Positions 34,727 to 43,503 of a stretch of DNA of 64,000 nucleotides are shown in pieces. The notes under the pieces were generated by a model. It was not told the DNA's origin and did no database searches. It saw only the letters and a list, made by a program, of their open reading frames with translations. This stretch comes from Saprospira grandis DSM 2844 (GTDB taxonomy: Bacteria; Bacteroidota; Bacteroidia; Chitinophagales; Saprospiraceae): the NCBI RefSeq assembly GCF_000275825.1, contig NZ_JH719942.1, positions 2,801,928 through 2,865,927 of the forward strand, in the 5' to 3' direction. Made by a program: the position numbers and the translations under genes. Each line of letters begins with the position of its first letter. The first letter of the stretch is position 1.

Positions 34727-35635
34727 ATGAAATCTTTTTTTAAGTTTTTATACTATTTCCTAAGCTCGAAGCTCTTCCTCAAGAATATGGGGATGATGAT
34801 TGGCATTGCGCTGCTGAGCTTTGTGCTGCTCTTTTGGCTTATTCTCCCCTCCTACACCCGCCACAATGAGTCTATTGAAGTACCCGATATTAAGGGCCTT
34901 TCTATTAAAAATGCCGAGCGACAACTCAAAAGCCGAAAGCTCCGCCTGGTCGTTACCGATACGATTTATAACGCAAAACGAAATCCAGGCATTATCCTCA
35001 AGCAATCGCCTGAGGCCAATAGCCGAGTGAAGCCCAACCGAAGCATCTACCTAACCGTAAACGCCAATAGCGCCCCCCCCGTCAATATTTATTATAATGA
35101 GATTATTGGCCGCCCGCTCAATTTCGTCGAAAAGAAATTTAAGGCCCTCGGCCTAAAAATTGGCCAACTGAAGTATGTTGATGGAGGCGGCGAAAATACG
35201 GTGGCCGCCGCTTATACCAAAGATAAAACCCTGATCTTTAAGGAGGCCGACCCCAGCAAAGGAGAACGCCGACCCAAACAACCCTATCAGCTCCAACAGG
35301 GCGATAAAGTAGACCTAGAGCTCTATAAAGGAAAAGATAGTGGCAAAAAATTGGTCCCCGACCTGAGCTGCAAAACCTTCTCAGAAGCCGAGTTTATCAT
35401 TAAGGGCAATGCCTTTTACCTAGGAACAGTGAGCTATGGCCCAAATATCATCGATACAATGAACACCTATGTGGTTCGACAGTCGCCTTCTGCCGCTTCT
35501 CGGGCCAGTATGGGCGCCGGAATTGATATCTGGCTGCTGGCCGAAAAACCAGAGGTCTGCCAAGAGTTTGAACAGCAAGATGAGCCCACAAATGGGGATA
35601 CTCATGAAGAAGATTTTGGCGGAATTGGCCAATAG
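34727..35635 (+). CDS. Membrane-anchored PASTA-domain protein
   Basis: 302 residues. One N-terminal membrane anchor (MMIGIALLSFVLLFWLILP, about 21-40) is followed by three PASTA-like modules outside the membrane: VPDIKGLSIKNAERQLKSR (about 52-115), IIGRPLNFVEKKFKALGLK (about 125-190) and VPDLSCKTFSEAEFIIKG (about 205-265). The tail is acidic. PASTA modules bind peptidoglycan or muropeptides. Here they are not joined to a kinase or a penicillin-binding protein, as is common for the short PASTA proteins of Bacteroidota. A clear promoter is in front. Confidence 0.92.
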   Translation: MKSFFKFLYYFLSSKLFLKNMGMMIGIALLSFVLLFWLILPSYTRHNESIEVPDIKGLSIKNAERQLKSRKLRLVVTDTIYNAKRNPGIILKQSPEANSRVKPNRSIYLTVNANSAPPVNIYYNEIIGRPLNFVEKKFKALGLKIGQLKYVDGGGENTVAAAYTKDKTLIFKEADPSKGERRPKQPYQLQQGDKVDLELYKGKDSGKKLVPDLSCKTFSEAEFIIKGNAFYLGTVSYGPNIIDTMNTYVVRQSPSAASRASMGAGIDIWLLAEKPEVCQEFEQQDEPTNGDTHEEDFGGIGQ

Positions 35636-35642
35636 TTACCCC

Positions 35643-35682
35643 AATAGCCTGCTAGATATCATGACTAGGAGGCTATTTTTTT
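35643..35682 (+). terminator. Terminator of the PASTA-protein gene
   Basis: AATAGCCT-CTAG pairs with CTAG-AGGCTATT around ATATCATGA, then T7 that also starts repeat copy 7. Confidence 0.75.
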
Positions 35683-35936
35683 GGGGCCTCCTGCCTACGG
35701 CAGGCGGTTACTCCCTTTGGTCGTCGAACTGCGCCCTAAAGGGCTTGTTGTCGTTTCGCAGCTCGCTGCTGTTTTGGGGCCTCCGCCTCGCTTCGCTCGT
35801 CGGCGCTACGTTTCGCAGCTCGCTGTTCGCTCGGCCCTTCAGCGCCCAAGGCGCTTCGGTCTGGCCCTGCGGGCCACTGCTACACATCGCTAGGCCGTTT
35901 GGCCTTCGGCCAAAGGGCCGACCCGCCTTGGGCCAA
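35680..35936 (+). repeat. Structured GC-rich repeat, copy 7 (double head)
   Basis: Two successive GGGGCCTCC heads. The first carries the GTTACTCCCTTTGGTCGTCG module with inner stem GCCC/GGGC, is truncated in the core region, and then a full copy starts at about 35776. Hairpins: AGCGCC/GGCGCT, TGGCCC/GGGCCA, tail TTTGGCC/GGCCAAA. Core variant GCTCGCTGTTCGCTCGG. Confidence 0.9.
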
Positions 35937-35942
35937 TTTTTT

Positions 35943-36710
35943 TTAAACGCCTGTTAGTTGGTCCCAAATTTCTACATGTAGGCGGCTAGACATTCTAATT
36001 TGCTCCCGAATACAAATTTCGGCCACCATTTTATTGCGTTCGAGTAAGGCGGCTAGGCTATCGGCAGCGGGCATAAGGACCAATTGCTCCTTTTTGATGA
36101 GGCCTTTGGCTAAGAAATCGCTTTGTATTTCTTCAAAGTCGCTGGCTTGGGCAATCACAAACTTAAAGATGGTTCCAGCTTCTTGGGCCAAGCCCTTTAG
36201 GGCCTTAGGAACAATGCGTTTTTTGGCTGGCATGCCCGAGTTTTGGAGTTTTGGGGAACAATTCCAGTAACTGACCCTTTCTAATAGGGGAGCAGAGGGC
36301 AGAAAACAACCATTGGTTTCTACCTCAATAATAGGACGAAGCCCTTGCCGCTCTGCTTCTAAAAAGGCCAAAAAGGCCGCAATGCGTTTATCTTGTAAGA
36401 GCGGCTCTCCACCCGTAATGACCAAATGCACCCCTTGGGCTAGGCGCTGGCTAAACTGCAATTCATCGTCTAGACGTTGGAGCAATTGGGCAAAGGGAAG
36501 ACTTTCGCCTTTCATCCAGACCTCCATCGTATCGCAAATCCAGCTAGCGCCATCATGCAATTGGCCGTCTTTTTCGGCCCCTTTGCCCCCACAAATGAGG
36601 TTGCAGCCCGAGAGGCGGAGAAAAATGGCAGGCACCCCCATTGTTTGGCCCTCTCCCTGAAGGCTGTAAAAGTATTCGCTAACGGCAAGTAAATTGGGCG
36701 TAGTGGACAT
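35943..36710 (-). CDS. queE: 7-carboxy-7-deazaguanine synthase-like radical SAM enzyme (QueE)
   Basis: 255 residues. Features of QueE: YFYSLQGEGQTMGVPAIFLRLSGCNLIC near the N-terminus, ITGGEPLLQ, IIEVETNGCFLP and NCSPKLQNSG. The cluster Cys residues read CNLIC, then 17 other residues, then CDT, so the third Cys is displaced by an insertion, as in the CX14CX2C-like variants of the family. The reaction turns 6-carboxy-tetrahydropterin into CDG, precursor of queuosine and of 7-deazaguanine DNA modifications. No other preQ0 gene is nearby, so queuosine is the simpler destination. Confidence 0.88.
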   Translation of the reverse strand: MSTTPNLLAVSEYFYSLQGEGQTMGVPAIFLRLSGCNLICGGKGAEKDGQLHDGASWICDTMEVWMKGESLPFAQLLQRLDDELQFSQRLAQGVHLVITGGEPLLQDKRIAAFLAFLEAERQGLRPIIEVETNGCFLPSAPLLERVSYWNCSPKLQNSGMPAKKRIVPKALKGLAQEAGTIFKFVIAQASDFEEIQSDFLAKGLIKKEQLVLMPAADSLAALLERNKMVAEICIREQIRMSSRLHVEIWDQLTGV

Positions 36711-36752
36711 GATCGGATAAGATTTTAGCTAAAAAAGATAGGGTAGGGCGGG

Positions 36753-36940
36753 ACCAATTGGCCTAGCGATGTGGAGGGGGGCGGCGCAGCCGCAGACCCA
36801 GCCAAATGAGCGTAGCGAATTTGGCGCAGGGCCGAGCAGACCTGCGAGCCCCGAAACGACAACAAGTCCTTTAGGACGCAGTTCGACGACCAAAGGGAGT
36901 AACCGCCGCAAGGCAAAGCCGCAGCGGAGGCCCCAAAAAA
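36753..36940 (-). repeat. Structured GC-rich repeat, copy 8
   Basis: Variable hairpin GCCAAAT/ATTTGGC with an 11-base loop; GCGGC/GCCGC in place of TGGCC/GGCCA; contains the CGACAACAAG...GGGAGTAAC module with inner stem GTCC/GGAC. Core CGAGCAGACCTGCGAGC. The stretch 36941-37093 to the next gene is AT-rich and shows no gene. Confidence 0.9.
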
Positions 36941-37093
36941 ACAAAAAAAATAACTGAAGCCGATAAAATGCTTACAAATTAGTAATTTTGGGATTGGATA
37001 ACAACCAAAAAGAAAAGCGGTGCATCCTGTTCTTATAGAAGAAGTTTAGCGCATCTTTAGTTTAGATTCACTTGGATAATAAAATGTATTGGT

Positions 37094-38530
37094 ATGAGAA
37101 AATCACCCTTATGGATAGCTAGTTTTTTATTGCTCTTGCTTATTCAGTCGTCTGGACTTTGGGCGCAATCGGCAAAAAAAGCGAGCTACAGAAACAATAA
37201 TGAAGTTCGGACCGTGCGAGGTTGCGAATATGAAGTGCTAAAAGGCTTGGCGGAAATTACGGAAGTAGAAAAGACGCGGAGCAAGTCGGAAAGTGCTTTG
37301 GGCTATGATGAATATAGCGTAAAATTTAAATTTACGCCCATGGAAAAAGGGCAGCAACTAATGGCTGATTTTGGCGAGAATAGCTTTGACTTTTTCTTGC
37401 GAAGTGGCTATGACCGCCTGCCTGTTGGCCCTAAATATCTTAAGCACTATTATGTGCATAAGGGCCAAAAATTTGCCATGGAGTTTTTACAAACCGATGA
37501 TAAAACCTGCCGCGAGCAATATACCTATAAGTCGATGGGGGTCCCCAATGATTTGTTTGAGGCGCAGGATAGCATCAAGGCCTATAAAATTCAGATTGCT
37601 GCCGAAAAACTCTATAAAAAAGAGAAGGAGGTAAATGAAGCCAAGGGTATTGCCATGGCCGAAGAAGCTGCCACCCAGAGCAGCGGAAACCGCCCCCCAG
37701 AAACTGCTCCAGAAGAACAACCCAAAGAGGAAGAAGGGCCAAAAGAAGAGGAACCTAAAGAGGTAGAGGAGCCCAAAGAAGAAGAGCCTGAAGTAGACCT
37801 AAATTTGCCTTCTGAAGAGGAATTGCGCAAAAAAGTAGAGGCCGAACTCCGAGAAAAAGAGGGCATCAAGAAAAGCCCCGACGAAATGGATATGGACGCT
37901 TTGCGGGCGCAAATTGAAAAAGAAGAGCGGGCCAAAGCCAAGGCCGAAGCAGCCAAACAAGCCGAACTAGACCAGAAAAATGCCATTAAGCGCGAAAAAC
38001 AGGCCGCCAAAGAACGCAAGAAATTAGAAGAGCAACGCCGCAGAGAAATTAAGGCCAAAGAAGAAGAATTGCGAGATCAGGTAGCCGAGAAATTGGCCGC
38101 AGAAAAAGCAGCCCTAGAGGCCCGTAAGGACGCTATTCGAGAGCAGGTAACCAACGAAATCCGTAGAGAGAGCTGTGTCTATAATGAGAAAATATCTGGT
38201 ACAATTAAGGTGATTTCTGTAGAAGAAGGCCCCACCGAAGTGGAAAGCCTCTTTGGCTATAAGGAGTATGTGGTAACGCTTAAGTTTAAGCCAGATAACT
38301 ATGCCGACCTCCCCCGAAAAGAGCGCAAGCTCTGGGATAAAACCTTTAGCTTCAAGCTAGACCCCAAAGGGAAAAGCGCCAACCCCGGAGCAACTTATGT
38401 ACGTATCCATAAGCTCTTTAAGGGCAATAAGTACAATGGTTTTGCCCAGCGTTTGTCTTCTGGAGTATGTAACGATATTATGGTCTACTCGCCAGATTTA
38501 CCCATTGACGCCAGTCAGGTGCGTAAGTAA
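37094..38530 (+). CDS. Secreted protein with two copies of an unnamed domain around a coiled coil
   Basis: 478 residues with a signal peptide (IASFLLLLLIQSSGLWAQ). Residues about 44-160 and 361-470 look like copies of one domain: a starting Cys (RGCEYEV / SCVYNEK), an ITEVEK/ISVEEG strand, ESALGYDEYSVKFKF against ESLFGYKEYVVTLKF, a KHYYVHKGQKF/RIHKLFKGNKY element and a closing Cys. Between them lies a Pro/Glu-rich stretch (about 195-245) and a Lys/Glu/Ala coiled coil (about 250-360). The architecture suggests a periplasmic or surface spacer protein with two binding ends. No known family is recognised. Confidence 0.75.
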   Translation: MRKSPLWIASFLLLLLIQSSGLWAQSAKKASYRNNNEVRTVRGCEYEVLKGLAEITEVEKTRSKSESALGYDEYSVKFKFTPMEKGQQLMADFGENSFDFFLRSGYDRLPVGPKYLKHYYVHKGQKFAMEFLQTDDKTCREQYTYKSMGVPNDLFEAQDSIKAYKIQIAAEKLYKKEKEVNEAKGIAMAEEAATQSSGNRPPETAPEEQPKEEEGPKEEEPKEVEEPKEEEPEVDLNLPSEEELRKKVEAELREKEGIKKSPDEMDMDALRAQIEKEERAKAKAEAAKQAELDQKNAIKREKQAAKERKKLEEQRRREIKAKEEELRDQVAEKLAAEKAALEARKDAIREQVTNEIRRESCVYNEKISGTIKVISVEEGPTEVESLFGYKEYVVTLKFKPDNYADLPRKERKLWDKTFSFKLDPKGKSANPGATYVRIHKLFKGNKYNGFAQRLSSGVCNDIMVYSPDLPIDASQVRK

Positions 38531-38550
38531 ATAAGACAAAGACCAAAAGC

Positions 38551-38586
38551 AAAGCGGGCTGTCGATTTATCGACAGCCCGCTTTTT
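38551..38586. terminator. Terminator between convergent genes
   Basis: AAAGCGGGCTGTCGAT and its complement around TT, then T5. On the other side the AAA arm gives a T run for the epimerase gene too, though its stop at 38589 is 3 bp away. Confidence 0.85.
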
Positions 38587-38588
38587 GT

Positions 38589-39512
38589 TTAACTTTTGCT
38601 TTCAATCAATTGTTCTAAGGCCGCTTGCAGATCTCGGTACCGATGCTTAAAGCCCTCTTCTTCTAGCCGCTTGGGCAATACTTTGGCCGAATAAAGAACC
38701 ACATTGGCCATTTCGCCCATGGCCAAACGAAGCGCAAAACGAGGAGCAGGCAGAATCAAGGATTTTTTTCCAGTTGCCTTAGCTAAAATATGCGCCATTG
38801 TCTTATTTTGTACGGGAGCTGGCCCCACCCCATTATAAACGCCAGCCTTCCCCCGCTGAATGAGGAACAAGAACATCCGACAAAGATCGCTGATATGTAC
38901 CCAAGGGTAGTATTGCTCGCCATCGCCAAAATAAGCCCCCAAATGAAACTGATAAGAAGGCAGCATTTTGGCCAAGGCACCCCCACGAGTCGAAAGCACA
39001 ATGCCTATCCGAAGATGACTGATCCGAGCCGTTAATCCCTCAAATGCCTTGGCCGCATCTTCCCAAGCAATACAACTCTGCACCAAAAAGTCGTCTTTTC
39101 GCTCTTTATGAATGGCCGACTCCTCCGATAAGACCTCATTTCCCCGATCTCCATAAATCCCTACCGCCGAAGCCGAAATAAAGGCCTTGAGCTCTTGCCT
39201 CGCCTCCCTAAAGGCCTTGGCCAATATAGTTAGGCTTTGGCTCCGACTGTCAATAATCAATTGCTTTCGCTGATCACTCCATCTCGCATCAGCAATGCCC
39301 GCCCCAGCCAAATGAATGAGGTAGTCAATCGGCTGATCAAAAAGCTGAGGATCTACCCAACCCCGATCCAAATCCCACTCAAAGGCCGTCCATTGCGTGA
39401 TTTTAGTCGGGCTCCGACTCAGCAAAATAGGCTCAAACCCCTGCTGATGTAGGAGCTTACAAAGTTCTTGACCAATGAGGCCACTGCCTCCCGTTATTAA
39501 AATTCTACTCAT
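38589..39512 (-). CDS. TIGR01777-family NAD-dependent epimerase
   Basis: 307 residues from the ATG at 39512 (MSRILITGGSGLIGQ); the longer frame to 39548 adds 12 residues without support. Rossmann motif TGGSGLIG at the N-terminus, DYLIHLAGAGIAD, SASAVGIYGDRG and RIGIVLSTRGGALAKM, then a C-terminal DUF1731 part (LPAPRFALRLAMGEMANVVLYS). This is the SDR-type YfcH/SULA-like family, role not established. Single gene facing the peptide-binding protein. Confidence 0.92.
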   Translation of the reverse strand: MSRILITGGSGLIGQELCKLLHQQGFEPILLSRSPTKITQWTAFEWDLDRGWVDPQLFDQPIDYLIHLAGAGIADARWSDQRKQLIIDSRSQSLTILAKAFREARQELKAFISASAVGIYGDRGNEVLSEESAIHKERKDDFLVQSCIAWEDAAKAFEGLTARISHLRIGIVLSTRGGALAKMLPSYQFHLGAYFGDGEQYYPWVHISDLCRMFLFLIQRGKAGVYNGVGPAPVQNKTMAHILAKATGKKSLILPAPRFALRLAMGEMANVVLYSAKVLPKRLEEEGFKHRYRDLQAALEQLIESKS

Positions 39513-39572
39513 TATTTTTATATCTTTAAGCGCCCCACTAACAAACAATTTTCTTCAAATTACACCACTATA

Positions 39573-41375
39573 ATGACCAATATGAATATTAGAAAAAAAA
39601 CAATCTTAGGCCTGCTCGGACTAAGTTTATGTTTTGGCAGTTGCCAGCCCTCTTCTCCCCAAACAAATGGAGAAGCCGCTCAGGAAGTAAAAGAAAGCCA
39701 AAGTAGCAACAAAATGAAAGACCCCTCCGTAACGGTCTGGGAACTAGATGACCCCGATGGCTTAAATCCAATTACCTCTCAAGGAGCCGCCGCTACCTAT
39801 ATTCAGAACAATATATTCTCTCGCTTGTTGGAGTTTCACCCCGAAGATCTCAAATTAGTGCCCCAACTCGCCCTCAAAATGCCCGAAGTCAGAGAACTAG
39901 AAGAGGGCCCCTATGCCGGCGGTATGTCACTACACTTCGAGATTAGACCCGACGCCAAATGGGATAATGGCCAAGCCGTTACCGCCTATGATTATCTCTT
40001 TACCGTCAAAGCAATCAAAAACCCCCTAGTAGAATCGGGCAGCCGACGCCCCTATTATGAGTTTATCGACTCGATCTATATTTCCCCCAATAACGAAAGA
40101 GAGTTTACTATCTTCTCTAAACAACGCTATTTTATCGCCGAAGAATCTGCCGGCGATATGCACATTATGCCAGAATATGTCTATGACCCCGAAGGCCTAA
40201 TGAAAAAAGTAAGTCTGGCCGAACTCAACCAAATGGATTATGAAGCCGCCAACAAAAATGCAAACCTACAACGCTTCGCCCAAAGCTTTAATAGCCCCAA
40301 ATTTAGTAAGGAAACTGTAGTGGGCTCTGGCCCTTACCGCTTTGTAGAATGGAGCAATGGCCAACATATTATCCTCGAACGCAAAGATAATTGGTGGGCT
40401 AATAATGCCAAAAATCCCATGCTGGTCGCCTACCCCTCAAAAATTATTCATAAGGTGGTCAATGACCCCAATACCGCTATTACCGTGGCCCGAAATGAGG
40501 AAATTGATGTCCTCCACAATATTAAACCCGTCAAGTTTAAGGCCCTAAAAGAAGATCAAGAGTTCCAAAATCTCTTCGAACTCTCTTCGCCCCCCGTTTT
40601 TGGCTACTATTATATCGGAATCAATCTGCGAAACCCTAAGCTGAAAGATAAAAAACTCCGCCAAGCCCTCTCGCATATCGTCAACCGCCAAGAAATTATT
40701 GATGTCCTCTTTGAAGGCCTAGCCACCGAAACCGTCGGCCCCATCAACCCCCAAAAAGATCACTACAATGACCAAATTAAACCCTTTAGCTATGACCCCG
40801 AAAGAGCTAAAGAACTCTTAACCGAGGCCGGCTGGACCGATTCCGATAATGACGGAATTCTAGATAAACGCATCAACGGAAAACTAGAAAAGCTAAGCCT
40901 AGAGTTTAAGTATAATCAAGGCAACGATATCCGCAAAAATATTGGCCTGCTCCTCCAAGGAGAAGCCCGAACCCTCGGTATCGAAATCAAAATCAAAAGT
41001 GCCGATTTTCCCGTCTTTGTCAAGGATATCCAAAACCGAGACTTTGAACTCATCTGCTCGGCCTGGGCCCAAGGCCCCAATCTCGACGAACTTAAACAGG
41101 CTTGGCACTCTTCCTCAGACCGTAATGGCGGGAGCAACCGCATCGGCTTCCGTAATGAAGAATGTGACCGCATTATCGATAGCATCCGCATTACTCTCGA
41201 CCCCCAAAAACGTAAGGAGCTCTATTTCCGCGCCCAGGCCATTATCCATGAAGAACAACCCTACCTCTTCCTCTGTGTGCCTAGCAGCTGCTTCGCCATC
41301 CACAAACGTTTCGCCGATATCGAAACCTCCCCCCTCCGCCCCGGATATCGCGTTAGCGATTTCCAACTCAAGTAA
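39573..41375 (+). CDS. Peptide/oligopeptide-binding lipoprotein of an ABC transporter (SBP family 5)
   Basis: 600 residues. Lipobox LCFGSC within the first 30 residues. SBP_bac_5 body: TSQGAAATYIQNNIFSRLLE, DAKWDNGQAVTAYDYLFTVK, VGSGPYRFVEW, ALSHIVNRQEIIDVLFEGLA, and GWTDSDNDGILDKRINGKLE followed by FKYNQGNDIRKNIGLLLQ. It binds peptides or similar ligands outside the inner membrane. No permease or ATPase is adjacent, which is usual for orphan OppA-like lipoproteins in this phylum. The second ATG at 39582 may be the true start. Confidence 0.92.
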   Translation: MTNMNIRKKTILGLLGLSLCFGSCQPSSPQTNGEAAQEVKESQSSNKMKDPSVTVWELDDPDGLNPITSQGAAATYIQNNIFSRLLEFHPEDLKLVPQLALKMPEVRELEEGPYAGGMSLHFEIRPDAKWDNGQAVTAYDYLFTVKAIKNPLVESGSRRPYYEFIDSIYISPNNEREFTIFSKQRYFIAEESAGDMHIMPEYVYDPEGLMKKVSLAELNQMDYEAANKNANLQRFAQSFNSPKFSKETVVGSGPYRFVEWSNGQHIILERKDNWWANNAKNPMLVAYPSKIIHKVVNDPNTAITVARNEEIDVLHNIKPVKFKALKEDQEFQNLFELSSPPVFGYYYIGINLRNPKLKDKKLRQALSHIVNRQEIIDVLFEGLATETVGPINPQKDHYNDQIKPFSYDPERAKELLTEAGWTDSDNDGILDKRINGKLEKLSLEFKYNQGNDIRKNIGLLLQGEARTLGIEIKIKSADFPVFVKDIQNRDFELICSAWAQGPNLDELKQAWHSSSDRNGGSNRIGFRNEECDRIIDSIRITLDPQKRKELYFRAQAIIHEEQPYLFLCVPSSCFAIHKRFADIETSPLRPGYRVSDFQLK

Positions 41376-41424
41376 ACTCCACTAAATCAATATAGCCTCT
41401 ACCAATAATGTAGGGGCTTTTTCT

Positions 41425-41568
41425 GTTTTGGGGGCCTCCGCCTCCCTTCGGTCGTCGGCGCTACGTTTCGGGGCTCGCAGGTCTGCTCGGCCCTTCAGCG
41501 CTGCGCGCTTCGGTCTGGCCTTCGGCCACCCCTGCACATCGCTAGGCCAAAGGCCCTTCGGGCCTTTA
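41425..41568 (+). repeat. Structured GC-rich repeat, copy 9
   Basis: Variable hairpin AGCGC/GCGCT around TGC; TGGCC/GGCCA around TTC; tail AAAGGCCC/GGGCCTTT. Core CTCGCAGGTCTGCTCGGCC. Confidence 0.9.
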
Positions 41569-41594
41569 ATGAACCCTGGCCTAGGGACATAAAA

Positions 41595-41627
41595 AAAGCA
41601 TCAAACTCCCCCAAGCTTGATGCTTTA
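41595..41627 (-). terminator. Terminator serving the McrB-like gene
   Basis: AAAGCATCAA/TTGATGCTTT stem; on the minus strand it is followed by T7. It lies 165 bp after the stop at 41792. Confidence 0.7.
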
Positions 41628-41665
41628 GCTCTTATCATAGAGCTTAAACCCTAAAAACTATCACT

Positions 41666-41704
41666 ATGAAAACCAAATTTACTTTGGTCACAGTTCAAAT
41701 TTAA
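41666..41704 (+). other. Possible 12-codon leader ORF inside an inverted repeat
   Basis: ATG AAA ACC AAA... encodes MKTKFTLVTVQI and stop. The 5' end (AAAACCAAA, 41669-41677) pairs perfectly with TTTGGTTTT (41714-41722). No gene follows on this strand, so it may be a tiny gene, a small RNA or chance. The gap 41376-41791 holds nothing else but repeat 9 and the terminator. Confidence 0.2.
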
Positions 41705-41791
41705 GATAGCTCCTTTGGTTTTTATAGCGAATAAAACCTAATGTTTATCTATAGGTATTTTGCTTAGCATTCTTGTCCCTACAATTAAAAC

Positions 41792-43441
41792 CTACTCATA
41801 TAGTTGCTCGTAGGCGCTTGCCGCAAGCGGAAAAGACCGAATATGATAACTAAATTGCTCTTCCTGCTGCTCTACCCCATAAAAGACCAAGGAATGCCCC
41901 AACCGTCGCCTTTCTATAAATCCTTGCCCCAAAATAGGCCCCAACAGACGAAGATCGCCATAGGCATAGCTCTCCAATAAAGGAATTATCCGATGAGCAA
42001 AACAAAGGTTCAATTCCTCCAATTGCCGAATCCCCAAGAAGTAAGCATGCCCAATCTCCTGCGCCGCCGAAAAATATAAACGAATCCGCTGGTTGAGGGC
42101 CTGCAGTAGCCGAGCCAAGTCAATGCCCTGACAATCTCCCAAGAGCTGCGGCTCTGGTCGTACCGCTATGGCATGAAAACGCCTCCGCAAGGCCCAATCT
42201 AAGGACTGTAGACTGCGGTCGCCCTCATTCATGGTCGCCAGAATATAGAGGTTGTCGGGCAGCGCAAAGGATGCTTTAGAATAGGGCAGTTGCAGAAATA
42301 AAGGCTCTGTTCCTCCCAATCGGTTTTCTGCACTCAATAAAGAAAGTAGCTCCCCAAATACAGCTCCCACTTCAGCCCTGTTCAATTCGTCAATCAAAAG
42401 CACAAAACGCTTGAGGGGTTGGGCCAAGGCCGCCTTGGCCAAACGCTTAAACAAGCCTTCCTCTAATACATAATGAAGCTGCTTGCCTCGCATCTGGGGC
42501 TTTAGCCCTTCCATAAAGTCTTCATAACTCATAGCGGGATGAAAGGCAAGCATAGCCAAATGCCCCGCCTGCCGCTGCTCTTCCAAACGCTGCTCTATCT
42601 CTTCTGTCGATAACTGCTCTATTTGGACCAAAGGCAGCCCCTCGCAAATGCTTAAGGCCTCCAAACGAGCCGCCCGGGTTTTTCCACAAGCAGATGGCCC
42701 ATAATAGAGCTGGTTGAGGGGCCGCGCTTTCTCCCGATGATAAATCAATTGGCTTTCTTCCCAATCATCTATCTGCTCTTTGCCTAGACTGTCGTATTGT
42801 TTGTCCCATAGTTCCCGAATTAGCGGCAAGAATAGCAGTTGCCCCAATAGAAAGGGGGCGTTTTCGGCTAGCTTGGCCTTTAGCCCCAATTCAATAAATA
42901 AATCTAATAGCAAGCTTTGCGAGGCCGCTGGCCCCAAAAAACTATCAAGGATATAGGAGAGGGCTTTTTGCCTGAAAATAGGCAGCCGCTTTAAGGGCTG
43001 CTCCAAATAGGCCAGCAAAAGTTGCCCCGAGGCCGATAAGCCTTTGGCATTGCCGTCTCTTTTGTAAATCAGGAGCTGCTCGGCCCAAAAAGAAAGCTGC
43101 ATGGGCCAAAGATTAATGCCCGGCCCATGGCTCTGCAAGTGTAGCTTTTGCGCAAACTGAGGCTGTAGCTCGGCCAATAATAAACCCAATTGTAGATGTA
43201 CAGCCTGTAGAGAACTAGAGAGTTGCTCAAATTCTTCTCCCCACTGCGCTCCCTTTTTCCACTGCAGCCGCAAAAGCTGCATCTCCTCTTCTTCTAATAA
43301 GGGCAGGGCCTTAAAATTGGCCCATTGCGCAAAGAGCGCAGCCAAAATAGGCCGATCGGCCTCCGCATAACTCGCTAGGCTGATTTGTAGTTGAGGAATC
43401 AAGTTGCGGAGGAGCTCCGCATAAGGACTAAAAATCGACAT
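41792..43441 (-). CDS. McrB-like AAA+ ATPase without McrC
   Basis: 549 residues. The C-terminal half is an AAA+ domain of the McrB/MoxR-like group: Walker A YGPSACGKTRAARLE (about residue 235-250), LAFHPAMSYEDFMEGLKPQ (the McrB-specific FHPxxSYEDFxEGxxP motif), Walker B RFVLLIDELNRAEV, sensor YILATMNEGDRSLQSLD and ALRRRF arginine. The N-terminal 230 residues are helical, Gln/Leu-rich and lack a known DNA-binding domain. McrB normally needs McrC to cut modified DNA; no McrC lies on either side (aroA upstream, nothing downstream). It could be an orphan, part of a different system, or have a housekeeping role. Confidence 0.85.
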   Translation of the reverse strand: MSIFSPYAELLRNLIPQLQISLASYAEADRPILAALFAQWANFKALPLLEEEEMQLLRLQWKKGAQWGEEFEQLSSSLQAVHLQLGLLLAELQPQFAQKLHLQSHGPGINLWPMQLSFWAEQLLIYKRDGNAKGLSASGQLLLAYLEQPLKRLPIFRQKALSYILDSFLGPAASQSLLLDLFIELGLKAKLAENAPFLLGQLLFLPLIRELWDKQYDSLGKEQIDDWEESQLIYHREKARPLNQLYYGPSACGKTRAARLEALSICEGLPLVQIEQLSTEEIEQRLEEQRQAGHLAMLAFHPAMSYEDFMEGLKPQMRGKQLHYVLEEGLFKRLAKAALAQPLKRFVLLIDELNRAEVGAVFGELLSLLSAENRLGGTEPLFLQLPYSKASFALPDNLYILATMNEGDRSLQSLDWALRRRFHAIAVRPEPQLLGDCQGIDLARLLQALNQRIRLYFSAAQEIGHAYFLGIRQLEELNLCFAHRIIPLLESYAYGDLRLLGPILGQGFIERRRLGHSLVFYGVEQQEEQFSYHIRSFPLAASAYEQLYE

Positions 43442-43503
43442 CTTTTATAAGCTGCTTGGTATTAGCCCCAAAACTATAAGTTTAAGACCAGAACATATTG
43501 CTT

